Source of the DNA: Girardinichthys multiradiatus
Lineage: Eukaryota > Chordata > Actinopteri > Cyprinodontiformes > Goodeidae
NCBI RefSeq assembly: GCF_021462225.1
Contig: NC_061806.1
Coordinates: forward strand, 4,397,234-4,461,233
Direction of reading: 5' to 3'
DNA length: 64,000 nt
Shown here: in pieces, positions 19,771 to 30,784 of the stretch
Layout: each line of letters begins with the position of its first letter
Position numbering within the stretch: position 1 is the stretch's first letter
Made by a program: the position numbers and the translations under genes
The notes under the pieces: model-generated
Database searches by the model: none
Told to the model about the DNA's origin: nothing
What the model saw: the letters and a program-made list of their open reading frames with translations, nothing else

Positions 19771-20300
19771 CTATCTATGCCTGCTTCTGGCCACAGTGAC
19801 AGCAGGCATTTTTGCATCCCAGTTAGTATCTGCACTTCAAACGTGCTAAATCTAGACGCAAAAACAGCACTGCAATCCATTTCTGGTTTGATAAATCGCA
19901 TTGCTGGTGGTAAGCAAGGGTGTGGCCACAGGTGTCACCGGCTACCCCTGGAATCTGATTGGCCACCCCACCTGGCCACCCCATTCAGAGCGGTCAATCA
20001 GTTTTTATATTGTTTGCAGAGAGGTTTGCAGTGTTGCCAAATTAACACCTTTGTCACTAGATTTAGTGCCTTTTCAACACCCCTAATCAACTTTTTTCAA
20101 AAAAGCCCCTAGTGCCAAATCTAGCACAGTTTTTGGTAGTTTTTGGTAAACTAACAGCAATTTTCTATGCCTGCTTCTGGCCACAGTGACAGCAGTCCCA
20201 GTCAGTATCTGCATTTCAAACGTGCTAAATTTAGACGCAAAAACAGCACTGCAATCCATTTCTGGTTTGATAAATTGCGTTGCTGGTGGTAAGGGATTAT
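19771..20300 (+). repeat. Imperfect direct repeat of about 130-150 bp
   Basis: 19771-19920 and 20164-20292 share long identical runs, such as CTATGCCTGCTTCTGGCCAC and CAAAAACAGCACTGCAATCC, and both end in TTGCTGGTGGTAAG. The first unit has a small insertion (GCATTTTTGCA) absent from the second. The end of the unit continues into sequence also found at 12758-12785, so this is part of an interspersed repeat of unknown class. Confidence 0.85.
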
Positions 20301-20625
20301 ATTTGCATATCTTCCTCCCATAAATTTGCGCGTTTGGGTCATTATCATATGTTTTGCGTATTCATACAGGCAAACATGCTAAAAAGTTTGCTCTCTCTGT
20401 TCCGCAGATTTTACACAAGCAATACAATTATCACCTTTTGTAGATCAGCTATGTGGACACAAACAGATTTGTGTGTGGTTTACTACACACAACCTTTTGA
20501 AGATCAGGCCCTCAATGTATTATCTAAGAAGTGATGGATGGCAAGTATTTCTTTAGTTATGTGCATTGTTTGCTTTGTAGGGACTGGTATAACCTGTCTG
20601 TAAGCACCATTAACAGTGATGCATA

Positions 20626-20860
20626 CACTATATTGCCAAAAGTATTGGGTCCCACCACCAAATCAATGAATTCTGGTGTTCCAATTACTTCCATGGCTGC
20701 AATGTATAAAGTTTGGTGTGGAGAAACTTGACTGTCCTGCATAGAGTCCTGACCTCAACCCTCTTGAACACCTTTGGGATAACCTATAACAGAGGCTACA
20801 ATTCTGGTTTTCTCATCTGACTATGAACACACTCCTAAACCTTGAGGAAGAGCAACACAG
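20626..20860 (+). mobile_element. Tc1-like transposon relic, internally deleted
   Basis: Begins after TA (20624-20625) with CACTATATTGCCAAAAGTAT, a known fish Tc1 end. Soon after comes transposase C-terminal-like sequence (GAGTCCTGACCTCAACCCTC, ACCTTTGGGATAACC, GAACACACTCCTAAACCTTG). The central part is missing. A related copy in inverse orientation lies at 26300-26535. Confidence 0.7.
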
Positions 20861-21190
20861 TTGTTTTATCTCTGGCGTTGATAGCAAGCCGCCTCAACGC
20901 GTAGAAAGGAAGGACTCCTGTAGCGCTCTGTCTTACAGCAGATCTGAAGAAGCCTCTGACTGAAGACACTCTGTTGTTGTAGAACAGTCTGATGAAGAGG
21001 ATGCTCAGGGTTCTCCATAATGTTCTTCATTTTATAAAGAATCCTTCTTTGCACAATGATCTCCAGAGGTTCCAGAGGAGTCCCCAGAATGGGCCAGCAT
21101 TCTTTATCAGCTTGTTGAGCTTTTTGAAGTCCCTAGCTCTGATGCTGCTTCCCCAGCAGATGATGGCAGAATAAATCACACTCTATGAAC
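20860..21190. repeat. Fish interspersed repeat resembling a LINE 3' region
   Basis: Blocks such as CAGATCTGAAGAAGCCTCTG, CTCCAGAGGTTCCAGAGGAG and GATGCTGCTTCCCCAGCAGA are of a kind seen many times in fish genomes, usually read as the reverse strand of a non-LTR element. Class not certain. Confidence 0.35.
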
Positions 21191-21196
21191 AAGGCT

Positions 21197-21314
21197 CTGT
21201 CCCAATACCCACACTACACCCTACGCCCCTCTATGAAGTGTGTACTTTGTACAAGTGCACATAGGGGTTGAAGTATGCAGGTTACAAGCATGCAAAATGG
21301 TAGAATTGGGACAG
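21197..21314. repeat. Short inverted-repeat element (MITE-like)
   Basis: CTGTCCCAAT at 21197-21206 and ATTGGGACAG at 21305-21314 frame about 118 bp. This resembles short fish MITEs with CTGTCCCAAT ends. No clear target duplication seen. Confidence 0.4.
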
Positions 21315-21959
21315 TAGGTGATACTTCATTGACTTGCACCTCTGCCCCATAACTTCAACATCAAAAACGGTGGGAACCTGCGCTGTTTTCACAGTCTTGC
21401 TGTTAAAAAAAAATTTTTAAAACTGCAACAAGCAATTGTTTTGAGGAGAAAGTGCAGGAAGCGAAGGAGGCTTATACACCAGACTCTCCACACAGCAGTG
21501 TTTGTTTGAAAGGTAACTTCAGTGTTACAGCCTACTGACTGCCCAGACCCACTCTGAAGCCACTGGTATCTAACAATGTTGAGCCTGGAAAACCAGTAAA
21601 AAATATATATTTGTCGGCCTGCTGTCTAAAGTTTACGCAGTTCTTATTATTCTGATTTGATGGCTGATTACATTGATAGTTGTGATTGGTTTTTGCTCAA
21701 AACGTCATCTGCAGCAGTGAATTGTGGGTAATATACTTCTAATATACACTTATCTTTTAATTATTCAAAACAATCAAATCAAATTCACAGTAGTAGCTAC
21801 TTTTTGTTTCTCTTGATTGACGTTTACCAAAAAGATAGCGAACAGTGCTTTTTGTTTACTGTTAAACCCAGTGTCTATACAAACTGAAAGAACAAATTAA
21901 AATTAGCATTAATAATAACAAATTTATTTTCGCTAACTATCATAAACTAAACACTAAAT

Positions 21960-22275
21960 TCCCTTGAGCTATGACACTTCGATTCAATCTAAAGTATTCA
22001 GTGTAAATTTACTGCCCCCTCAAAATAAGTCAACACGCAGCCATTAATGTCTAAACCGCTGGCAACAAAAGTGAGTACACCCCTAAGTGAAAATGTCCAA
22101 AAGGTGCCCAGGTTGGCCATTTTCACTCCCCGGTGTTATGTGACTCAGTACTGTTACAGGTGTAAATGGAGAGCAGGTGTGTTAAATTTGCTCTCACGCT
22201 TTCTCATGACAGTCACTGGAAGTTCAACATGGCACCTCATGGCAAAGAACTCTCTTGAGGATAGAGGTAGAAACA
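21960..22275 (+). mobile_element. Tc1-like transposon relic, left part with transposase start
   Basis: GCCATTAATGTCTAAACCGC and GAGTACACCCCTAAGTG are left-end sequence of a common fish Tc1 family. They are followed by the leader and ATGGCACCTCATGGCAAAGA, the family's start codon region, with a frame stop soon after (TCTTGAGG). A second, partly overlapping left-end fragment lies at 23518-23835. Confidence 0.65.
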
Positions 22276-22720
22276 TTTCGTTTTGTTAGAACCATGGAAA
22301 ACAAATACGATAAACAGTACCTTTTTTTTGTTCTTTAGGGTAGTTTTTTTTCCCATTACATTGAATTTTTTTTTTGTTCACAATATTCAGACCACATTTG
22401 AGCATGTATATAAAGGTTATATAGGCATTTTCTATTTTGTTCCTTTTTAGTATGTACATTTTCTTGTTTTAATGTATGTTTAGTTGAATTTGTGCATATT
22501 TTGCTTTCAACAATAAAGAATGACTTTAGTAGATTTTCATGCTTCACTGTTTTGTAACCTTCAGCTAGGTGTCTCCCTTTAAGATGAAACCTTGGGTTTA
22601 TACACTTGGCTATGAATAAGCCTTGCTGTCCTGTGTTGAGTTTTGAGTACAATTTGAAAAAACGTTTCGGGTGGATAATGTCAAGCTAATTCTGCTTTGT
22701 TGCTTTTCAGTTATCTTTGC
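22276..22720. other. AT-rich DNA, probably glcci1 intron
   Basis: T-rich stretch with no recognised element. It ends in pyrimidine-rich sequence before the AGs at 22709-22710 and 22721-22722. Confidence 0.4.
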
Positions 22721-22722
22721 AG

Positions 22723-22862
22723 TTAAAGGATCAACATAGCCTCTGGCATGGCACTGGTGGTCTTCTCCTAAGAACGCTATTGATGGCTCTCACCTCCCAG
22801 ACCGCTGGCTTCATCCCACCCATGTGTATCACACCTGTTGTTTGAAAGATTCATTTACGCAG
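22723..22862 (+). pseudogene. glcci1: Diverged or decayed glcci1-like upstream exon
   Basis: Bounded by TTTGCAG and CAG|GTAAGC. In one frame the peptide NAIDGSHLPDRWLHPTHV and the following KDSFTQ line up without gaps with the strongly conserved GLCCI1/FAM117 block that in human reads roughly DTITGPYLTGQWPRDPHV, with shared Ile, Gly, Leu, Trp, His-Val, Cys, Lys-Asp and Thr-Gln. Most invariant residues of that block are altered, and a TAG (22737-22739) lies near the exon start in this frame. It is in the expected position upstream of the other glcci1 exons. Either this exon has decayed and transcripts start elsewhere, or the match is to an older duplicate. Human residues are from memory. Confidence 0.45.
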
Positions 22863-23517
22863 GTAAGCAGAAACCCACATACAGCCTTCTGTTCTCATGT
22901 GTACTGCAGGGGCCATCATCACGTCAGATTTAGACGTGTTCTAAAAGCAGAAATGACACATTTATTATTGTGTTGTTGTTCACAAAGGGATTGTGGGAAA
23001 TCATTGCTTTGAACTAGAGAAATTTGTTCATTAATTTTCCAGTAACCACCCAGTTCCCTTTACAGCTCTTTTCTAAGCAAATAATCCTTAACTTAATTAC
23101 AAATGGGATTTGGGGAGGCCAGTTACTTTCCCATCCCAACTTATCAAATCCTATCACAATTATGACTTATTAATCTTAGAAAAACATTTACCTATAAATA
23201 TAGTAGCGGTATAGAGACAAGTTGAACTCTAGTGTAATGTTTAAAGGAGATATAGATTTTTAGCAATCTACCAGAGATAATCACTAGTCACTTTTCCATA
23301 GTCTGAGTGAAATCACAAGTCGCCAATGAGTGAACTAAACATTTTCTCATTAAACGCATGCCATCTAGCCTGCTATAAGAACGAGCTAGTGTTTGTCTTG
23401 AGGCGTACTTTAAATGTCCTTAAATTGTCTTTTAATCTTAAACATTGAATTTGGTATTCAAAACACTTCGCTCTTTTTAATTATTTTGAAACTTGGATTA
23501 TTATTTACCATTATCTT

Positions 23518-23835
23518 ACAAAAGTTAATACACCCCTCATATTTTTGTAAATATTTTATTATACCTTTCTTTGGGGCATAACTTGAGATATGACACTTAA
23601 TACAATGTAAAGTATTCGGTGTGCAGCTTGTATAACGGTGTAAATTTGCTGTTGCCTCAAAATAACCCAACACAGTACTCAACACAGCCATTATTGTCTA
23701 AACCACTGGCAACAAATCTGAGTACATCACTATGTCAAATGATCCAATTCTGCCCAAAGTGCCAATATTTTGCGTGGCAACCATTATCCTCCAGCACTGC
23801 CTGTGACATGTTTTTTCCCACAAATGCAGAAAATG
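23518..23835 (+). mobile_element. Tc1-like transposon relic, left end
   Basis: CACCCCTCATATTTTTGTAA, CAATGTAAAGTATTCGGTGT, CAGCTTGTATAACGGTGTAA and CCAGCACTGCC are blocks of the same Tc1 family as 21960-22275, same orientation. Confidence 0.65.
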
Positions 23836-24068
23836 AAAGAAAACATCTGTATAATGAAGGAATTGGGCAGTAATTGACATGATATTTGGATTAAACACAC
23901 GATAAAAGTCAATTGTGACACATAATAAACATATTTTGATGTTAAATTTTGCAAGTCCAAAGTCGCCTGGAAATGACGTCAGAGGGGAAGTCTCCGGTCA
24001 TTTATTGTGTGAGCGTCAATGGTTAACGGTTCAGGTAGAAGCCAAGTTGCGTTAAAAACTGGGTTAGT

Positions 24069-24340
24069 ATGTTAAAACGGTGCATTACTGGTGGTGGCAG
24101 CAACACTACGACAGCAGCCGTTAGTCTGCATTATTTTCCTGAAGTGATGAGGATCAGAGATGAAAGCCTGACGAGGTACAGATGGGCTGATCCCACCCAG
24201 TACAGCCAGGTGTGATCAGAGGACTTCTCAGCAAACTGCTGTGAACAAGAAACCTCTGAATTCATAAGAGAAATGATGTTAGAGGTCAGGATATCTGACA
24301 GAAGAAGGAGAAGGTTGAAGAAGAGTCTATAGCCACGCTG
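24069..24340 (+). pseudogene. THAP-domain relic
   Basis: From ATG at 24069 the plus frame reads MLKRCITGGGSNTTTAAVSL then HYFPEVMRIRDESLTRYRW, and after a TGA SEDFSANCCEQETSEF. This follows the THAP pattern (MxxRCxxxxCSNT..VSLHxFP...W...CSEHFxxxC). The second Cys is Gly, the Cys before SE has become TGA, and His is Asp. THAP is a zinc-binding DNA-binding domain found in host proteins and in P-element- and Kolobok-type transposases. The reading continues with a basic Arg/Lys-rich part and a GT-containing donor-like site at 24418. Probably transposon-derived and dead. Confidence 0.45.
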
Positions 24341-24419
24341 TTCAGAGCATCTGATAGGAAAAGATTGCCAAAGAAAAGGTTGTTGCTGCTGTTGCTAAAC
24401 GGATCAAGGCTCAGCAGGT

Positions 24420-25125
24420 AAAAACACTTCCTTGTCACAAAAGTACATTTAGATATCGACAGTTATTGTTAATAATAAAAAATATGAAATTATTATTTTA
24501 GCATTAATAATAATAATCTGAAATTCTTCTTATTATTATTAAAATAAGATAAAGTACACACGCATATATTTAAATAAATGTTTCTCTAAAGATTCTAGTA
24601 TAAAGTTTAAAAAAATGACCCACCAGGTAGCGTCTTCAGATTCTGCTGCTGCTGCTCAACTTGGTTGTTTCACTCAGTGCCGTATTTATACTGTAACCCT
24701 GGATTTACACAGTATCTCTTACGGTCCAGCCATGAACTTCTCCGCCATTCTGATTTATATCCGCACCAGTCCGGTCCGCTGCGAAACCAGGAGGAGCTCC
24801 AAAAAAAGCCAGTGATAAATCCGGTATCAAGACCGAAACAAGTCATTCTGTGGAAGTTACACCAGTTAAACTGCTTCATTTTTTGTTTTATGCATCCAGA
24901 TATTTTCATGTGTTTTGTTCTACAATGGGTGAGTTCACTGAGTGGAGCGAAGCTTTATTTGTTGCTTAGTTTGGTGCATTTAATGTTTAATTGCTCGGTT
25001 TATAATACCTTAGTAAACCCAGTAACTGATCTAATTAATCTAATGTTAACAACTGCTAAAACATACATGTGTGTATATAAATATGTGTGTATTTATTGCT
25101 ATAGCGAGATCTAGTCCTTTACTGA
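24420..25125. other. Unassigned DNA, possibly transposon remains
   Basis: AT-rich 24430-24610, then a more complex stretch 24620-24900 with a chance open frame. No protein family recognised. Confidence 0.35.
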
Positions 25126-25126
25126 A

Positions 25127-26240
25127 TTATTTTGAAAATCTGGAAATTGTGTTCATTCTGTTTCTTGGTGCTGTGGTCTGATTCATGCACATTTTTACAT
25201 GTCTTACACTGGTATCATGTTTAGCAATGAGCTCCAACTCTGTCAGGTTAGAGGTTCTCCATGGCATCACCTTAAACTTTAGCTCCCTCCACAGATCCTC
25301 AGTTCGATTAAAGTCAGGACTCCGGCTGTTCCACTGCAATACATTAACGTTTTTGTCCGCTAACCATTTCTTCACCACTTTTGCTGTGTTTTGGGCCATT
25401 GTTGTGCTAAAATGTGCACTGAAACCCAAGGCTGAGTTTTTGCTGCAGACTGCCTGATCTTGATGTATTACTCTTTTTTCATAGTGCTGTTACTGTGATT
25501 AGGTTCTCTGGTCCATTGACAGAAACACGGCTGAAGAGCATTAGGTTCCCATCACCGTGTTTGACAGTGAGGATGGTGTTCTTAGGGTTGAAGGCTTCTG
25601 CTTTTCTACACCAAATGAAGGATACATCATTGTGGCTGAACAATTCTATTTTTGTTTCATCTGACCATAAAACAGAAGACCAGAAGTCTTCCTTGTTCAT
25701 ATGAACATTTGGTCAGTGTACAGTCTCTGTTGGACTGTCTACCTTGAGATGTTGCCACCAGCAGAGCCAGATTTACCAAGATGGCCTTGGTGGTAATCCT
25801 TGGATTCTTTTTCACCTCTCGCTATCCTCCTGGCCAGCACGGGTGTCACTTTTGGCTTGACCACAACCACGTCCTTTGAGATTTTCCACAGTGCAAAACA
25901 TCTTTTATTTTTTAATAACACTTTGCATGGCTTTATATCCCTTTCCTGACTTATGAGAAGCCACAATGAGCTGCTGCAGGTCCTCAGAGAACTTATTTAT
26001 CTCAACCATGACTGTCTACAATCCAACTGCATAGAGCTGCTGTTTTTCACCTGTTGAGTTTATTAAAACAGCTGTACCCAATAAATCAGGGTAATTAAGG
26101 TCTTTTACTAGTTGGAATAGTATAGAACTGTGTATTTTCCCATAGTGACAGTTTGCAAAGCGTTTGAAATATTTTGGACATAACCACTTTTTTTTCAAAT
26201 TTAAATTAATGTTGAGAATTATTTTTATTTTCCACAATGA
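25127..26240 (-). mobile_element. Old Tc1-like transposon, minus strand, decayed
   Basis: Minus-strand transposase pieces in order: MVEINKFSEDLQQLIVASHK with SGKGYKAMQSVI (N-terminal helix-turn-helix start), DFWSSVLWSDETKIELF (first Asp), FNPKNTILTVKHGDGNLMLF, AQNTAKVVKKWLADKNVNVL and WNSRSPDFNRTEDLWRELKF (third motif, with Asp where the family has the catalytic Glu). Stops and frame changes occur throughout, and the second catalytic Asp block is lost. Right-end sequence near 26150-26235 may be terminal repeat. Related to the SB/Tdr-type Tc1 group. Confidence 0.75.
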
Positions 26241-26299
26241 CGTCTTCTACATCATCTTATTATCTTCATGGAGACGCCAGCAATAGCAACTTTAACTAT

Positions 26300-26535
26300 T
26301 CTGTAAACTTCGTCCACAAGATTTAGGAGTGTGTTCATAGTTAGATGAGGAAACAGAATTGTAGCCTCTGCTCTAATTCATACCAAAGGTGTTCGAGAAG
26401 GTTGAAGTCAGGACTCTGCAGGCCAGTCAGGTTTCTCTTCACCAAACCTTATACACCTGCTGCCATGAAAGTGATTTTAACACCAGAATTCATTGATTTG
26501 GTGGTGGGACCTAATACTTTTGGCACGCAAATGTG
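26300..26535 (-). mobile_element. Tc1-like relic, inverse partner of 20626-20860
   Basis: Reverse-orientation copy: TTTAGGAGTGTGTTCATAG, GTAGCCTCTGCTCTAATTC, GAATTCATTGATTTGGTGGT and TAATACTTTTGGCA correspond to the blocks at 20626-20860. The same central deletion point appears to be used in both. Confidence 0.65.
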
Positions 26536-27570
26536 ACAAAAAGCTGAGTAAAGCAAAATAAACAACATGGGCGTACTTAATGACAGTTCAGTCCATGTGT
26601 GGACATGCATGCTACAGAGCTGTAGTGGAGGAACAGAGCTTGCACAGGATTTTACTGATGTTGAGCAGCTAAATGTGGTCTGAACCAGAAAATGTTTTTA
26701 ACCTATACCCAACAACAAAACGAGAACCTTCTTCATAAACGTTTCTGTATTTAGCCTAGTTTAAAGCAATGTTAACTTGGTATCTAAGATTTTCCATTTA
26801 AGAGAATATAAATTTGTCATCAGAAATCTTATCCTAAAATATTACAAGTTTCCTGCCATCTACATGGCTCCATTTTTTGAGAGACCAAATTTGTACCATT
26901 CTTGAACTGTGGTCAGAGGCAGCAAATGGTTCCCGGGCCGCACTTTGGACACCACTGCTATAAAGAAATCCTTAACTGCAGACCTCAGGTAAATTCTGGA
27001 GATCTGAAGAATCTGCTTGATTTGGAGAACCTCTGTAAGGCAAAGTGGGTAAATATCGCCAAGTTAACATGTGGGATGCTGATGGACTCTTATAAAAGAA
27101 CACTGAATGCTGATAATAAACCAAAGTATTAGTTTAGGGGTGTGTACTGTTACGCAACCTGATTATTGCAGCTTTTTTTCCCCTCAAACAGATTAGTTTG
27201 TTTTTCAGTTCAATAATACTGAATAAATGTGTCATTAAAGCTGGTCTCATTTTTACACTACAAATACCGAAAAAGGCCTAAAATGGTGGATCTTGAGAAC
27301 ATTGGAGCCTAAGAAAAGTGGTTGCAACTCCTGCAGGAATTTGATGGACGTGTCTGCAGGCAGCCAAGGTTTAATGAACCTTGCACTATGCTGTACTTTA
27401 TAGCATGGACTTTAATAACACATTCAACTCAACTGCTTTAGAATGCCCTGTAGCCGCATGTACATGTATTTTTTATCATGGAATCTTTTATTGAGCTGTA
27501 CGCGACAAACAAAAATTCTTATCTTATCACAAACTGTGTTAAATATGTAACTTTCTCCACAGTCTGGATC
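26536..27570. other. Unassigned DNA in the presumed glcci1 intron region
   Basis: No gene or repeat family recognised. Confidence 0.4.
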
Positions 27571-27692
27571 TTCTCTCCATGCATCCATGGGTTCTCTCTG
27601 GGTACTCTGACTTCCCAAAATATGCATGTTAGGTTACAGGGCTCTCTAAATTGGCCTTAGGTGTGTGTGTGTGAGAAGATGGATGGCCATAA
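27571..27692 (+). mobile_element. SINE fragment (fish tRNA-derived family), degenerate
   Basis: TGGGTTCTCTCTGGGTACTC, ATGCATGTTAGGTTACAGGG and CTCTAAATTGGCCTTAGGTG match the body of the SINE at 42686-43041. The tRNA-like head is missing. Confidence 0.65.
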
Positions 27693-27720
27693 TCCAAACG
27701 TACAGAAGTACAGTTACAAT

Positions 27721-28733
27721 TAGGGATGCACCTCTCTAAAGGTTTGAAAGTGTTAAAAATGTTAAAGACTAAAGGAAGTGATTTGTTTAGTTTCCTCCTG
27801 GGGGGGGGGTGGAGAGACATAGTCCCTCCAGCGTGTCCTGGGCCGTCCCCTGGGCCTCCTTCCGGTGGGACATGTCTGGAACACCTCCCGAGGAAGGCGT
27901 CCAGGAAACATCCGGTATAGATGTCCGAGCCACCTCAACTGGCTCCTCTCGATGTGGAGGAGCAGCGGCTCTACTCCGAGCTCCTCCCGGATGGCCGAGC
28001 TCCTCATGCTATCTCTAAGGGAGTGCCCGGCCACCCTACGGAGGAAGCTCATTTCAGCCGCTTGTATCCGGGATCTCGTTCTTTCGGTCATGACCCAAAG
28101 TTCATGGCCATAGGTGAGGGTAGGAACGTAGACCGACCGATAAATCGAGAGCTTCGCTTTTCGGCTCAGCTCTCTCTTCACCACAACGGACCGGCACAGC
28201 GCCCCCATTACTGTGGCAGCCGCACCGATCCATCTGTCGATCTCCCGCTCCATTCTTCCCTCAATTGTGAACAAGACCCCGAGATACTTAAACTCCTCCA
28301 CTTGAGGCAGGAACTCCCCCCCAACCTGAAGAGGACAAGCCACCCTTTTCCGGTCGAGAACCATGGCCTCAGACTTGGAGGAGCTGATCTTCATCCCAGC
28401 CGCTTCACACTGGGCTGCGAACCGCCCCAGTGCATGCTGTAGGTCTTGGCTAGATGGGGCCAGCAGGACCACGTCATCTGCTCTAAACTTTTCATTTATA
28501 TTTAAGAGCACCGCCTCATGTGCAGTCAAAACAAGTTTGCATTGTTTCATTGGTATAATTCACTGTTATTCACTAAATAAGATTGGAACATTGAAGGTGT
28601 ATTGTGACCTTATAACATCTGACAGTGTCAGTTATGAAATAAAACGGTGTCAGCCAATATTGGAATTGGCAGCTCAGGATTTTTGAAGATCGGTGATCGG
28701 CCTAACCCTAACTCTGCAATCGGTGCACCCCAA
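27721..28733. mobile_element. hAT-type element with 8-bp target duplication, containing a LINE fragment
   Basis: Target duplication GTTACAAT at 27713-27720 and 28734-28741. The ends are TAGGGATGCACC and GGTGCACCCCAA, inverted and imperfect, as in the fish hAT elements that begin AGGGATGCACCGATA. The inner right part still reads GATCGGTGATCGGCC. Length 1013 bp, mostly made of a minus-strand LINE fragment (27795-28487). No transposase seen. Confidence 0.75.
27795..28487 (-). pseudogene. Non-LTR retrotransposon RT fragment (C-terminal half), open frame
   Basis: Minus-strand frame open for some 230 codons: RADDVVLLAPSSQDLQHALG (catalytic ADD loop), GMKISSSKSEAMVLDRKR, LPQVEEFKYLGVLFT, LSIYRSVYVPTLTYGHELWV, RIQAAEMSFLRRVAGHSLRD, SQLRWLGHLYRM and RRPRGRPRTRWRDYVS. 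This is the familiar fish LINE C-terminal region found many times in teleost genomes; I cannot fix the clade (Rex-, RTE- or L2-type). It is 5' truncated at the ADD loop and lies within the hAT element. A C9-to-G tract at its low end follows the last motif. Confidence 0.8.
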
Positions 28734-28741
28734 GTTACAAT

Positions 28742-29414
28742 AACATGAAAGCTTTAACAATCCAATATCTAAGAATATAAGTTATTTTTCTTCAATATTA
28801 TAATGAACACCACTACTGTTTAGGGCTTAATAAAAAAAAAGAATGTATCATGCAGTCTGGTGCACCTTATGGGGCCAAATCATCCAAAGGTCAAAATTTG
28901 TCAAGGCTGTAAATCTGATCGATATATATATTTTTTATGTAGATTTCTGGTTATTCTTCATGCTGGATCAGTGTGATTGTTTTGTAGTAGTCATTACACC
29001 AGATAGCAACAGCGCCTGTTGTGTTAAGTCTGGATTTTTTTTCCCATTTGTTGTCCATCAATAAATTTGTTCATGGGTTCAAATGTCATAGATTTGATAT
29101 ACAGGAAGTGAGTCAACAGAGCTTTAATCTGAGCAAGTCATCTGAAATGTGAGCAACCGTGGGTGTAGTCTAAGCAGTGTAACTGGTTCTGTGGCCCACA
29201 TGCACAGCTCAACTTACAGCCTTTTCACACAGCCTTTATTGACATGTCCTGCATGTGTTCTGTTTCTGGAGAGAAGAGGGTCAGCGCCAGGACTGTGGAA
29301 AAGGACGGGTCTGAACGTGTACAGATGTGCACCTTGAATTCCTTTAGTTATAGAAACAGTCACTGGCTTGAAACAGCATGAAGCAAGTTTAGAGGCTTTT
29401 TATTAGCTTCTATA
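28742..29414. other. Unassigned DNA in the presumed glcci1 intron region
   Basis: No gene or repeat family recognised. Confidence 0.4.
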
Positions 29415-29440
29415 CCCCCCCCCCCCCCCCCCCCCCCCCC
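29415..29440. repeat. Poly(C) run of 26
   Basis: Uninterrupted 26 C on the plus strand (poly-G on the minus strand). Run length may be affected by sequencing or assembly. Confidence 0.9.
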
Positions 29441-30780
29441 GTAAATAACTGTAAATAACACTGTAAATAAATATAACTCAGTTATAATAATTTACAGTGG
29501 GAATAGTGACATCTGGTGGACATGTATTGGCCCAGCAACATACCTGTTGTAGCTGTTAGCTTTACTTCCTGTGGATAAAATAAACCCATCCGTCTTTGAC
29601 TGTTGCATCATTTTTTTCCTCACTCTAACATTAAATCTGACTAAACCTTTCTTGTTTTAGCTCAGTGAGGATCACCACAATTGTTTCCATTTGCTAAACG
29701 GCAGAATGATTAGAGACAGATTTTTTTAGAGATTGTTTTATCACAACACAATAGAAGAAGTTTTAACCCCATACCTTCTGAGACAACAGGTGCAGCAGGG
29801 TCCGATTTGTAGGCTGCCTTGCTCAGACACAACATTTAATTTCTGCCTACTAATGTTCTCTGCGAATGAGGTCAGGGCTGTGTGATTTCATCATTACTAT
29901 TTTACATTTCTTTGTGGCATTAGAAATGAATTAATTTATTTTTCCATCTCTAAACCAGAATCCTGATCCTTTCCACAGTGAAAGGTCATCCTTACTGCAG
30001 ATGTCTCCTCCATATCCTGTGAAAACACAGCAGTATTTATTAGGACTAGTTATCTAAGTGGGTCTGCTGTTCTGGGGAGACTGGACCTTTAAACAACTGG
30101 GATCCACTCTGAGATCACCTCTATGAAGCTCCACAGAAAGAAAACTGCTGGTAGCTGACTAAAAATCTCTAATAACACGACAGCAGATATTGTTTTCAGT
30201 TCACAGCCTTGTAATTTCTTCAGGAAGGTTAGGACATGAAGTAGATGCATAAATACCTCTGGGCCTCTGCACTGATCCAAGGGCAGCCTCCTTCCTGGTG
30301 TCCTTTTTCCATCCTTAGTTGGTTACTGCTGCTCACACACGTGTCCACTCCTTTTCTTGTGATGTTGAGTTTAAAAGCGATTGAAGCAGAAAAGGTATTT
30401 GTTTCCACTGCGTTGGGAGGCTGCACCCAGCAGGAAGAGCATAGACAATAGATAGATGGATGGTATTTCCCTCCAATAATTTCATCACATTTTTATTGGT
30501 TAAAATAAGTGTGGACCATATTAGTTCTTTTCATTTCAATTAGTTTTATTTAGTTTTGGTTGGGTTTTCATACAGCTGATGAAATAGATTCATTGTTTTT
30601 CTCAGTAAAATTAACACTCCTTCAAAAAGTAAGGATTCTTTCTCTTTGAGTGGCCTTTCTGTCCATGCTGGCACAGGACATGTTTCCCTGTGCTTCTGTA
30701 GCATCTATACAAGGTCTGCAGCTTTTGTTCTGGAGTTGATTCACACCAGAACATGTTCATCTCTGGGACACAGAACCCAT
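29441..30780. other. Unassigned DNA in the presumed glcci1 intron region
   Basis: No gene or repeat family recognised. Confidence 0.4.
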
Positions 30781-30784
30781 ATGT

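Noticed and set aside
24665..25114. 149-codon plus-strand frame
   Set aside because: Lacks a convincing start, becomes Leu/Val/Cys-rich toward its end, and has no known motif. Probably chance in degraded repeat DNA.
27921..28442. 173-codon plus-strand frame
   Set aside because: Antisense to the LINE RT fragment. The RT motifs on the minus strand explain the open frame.
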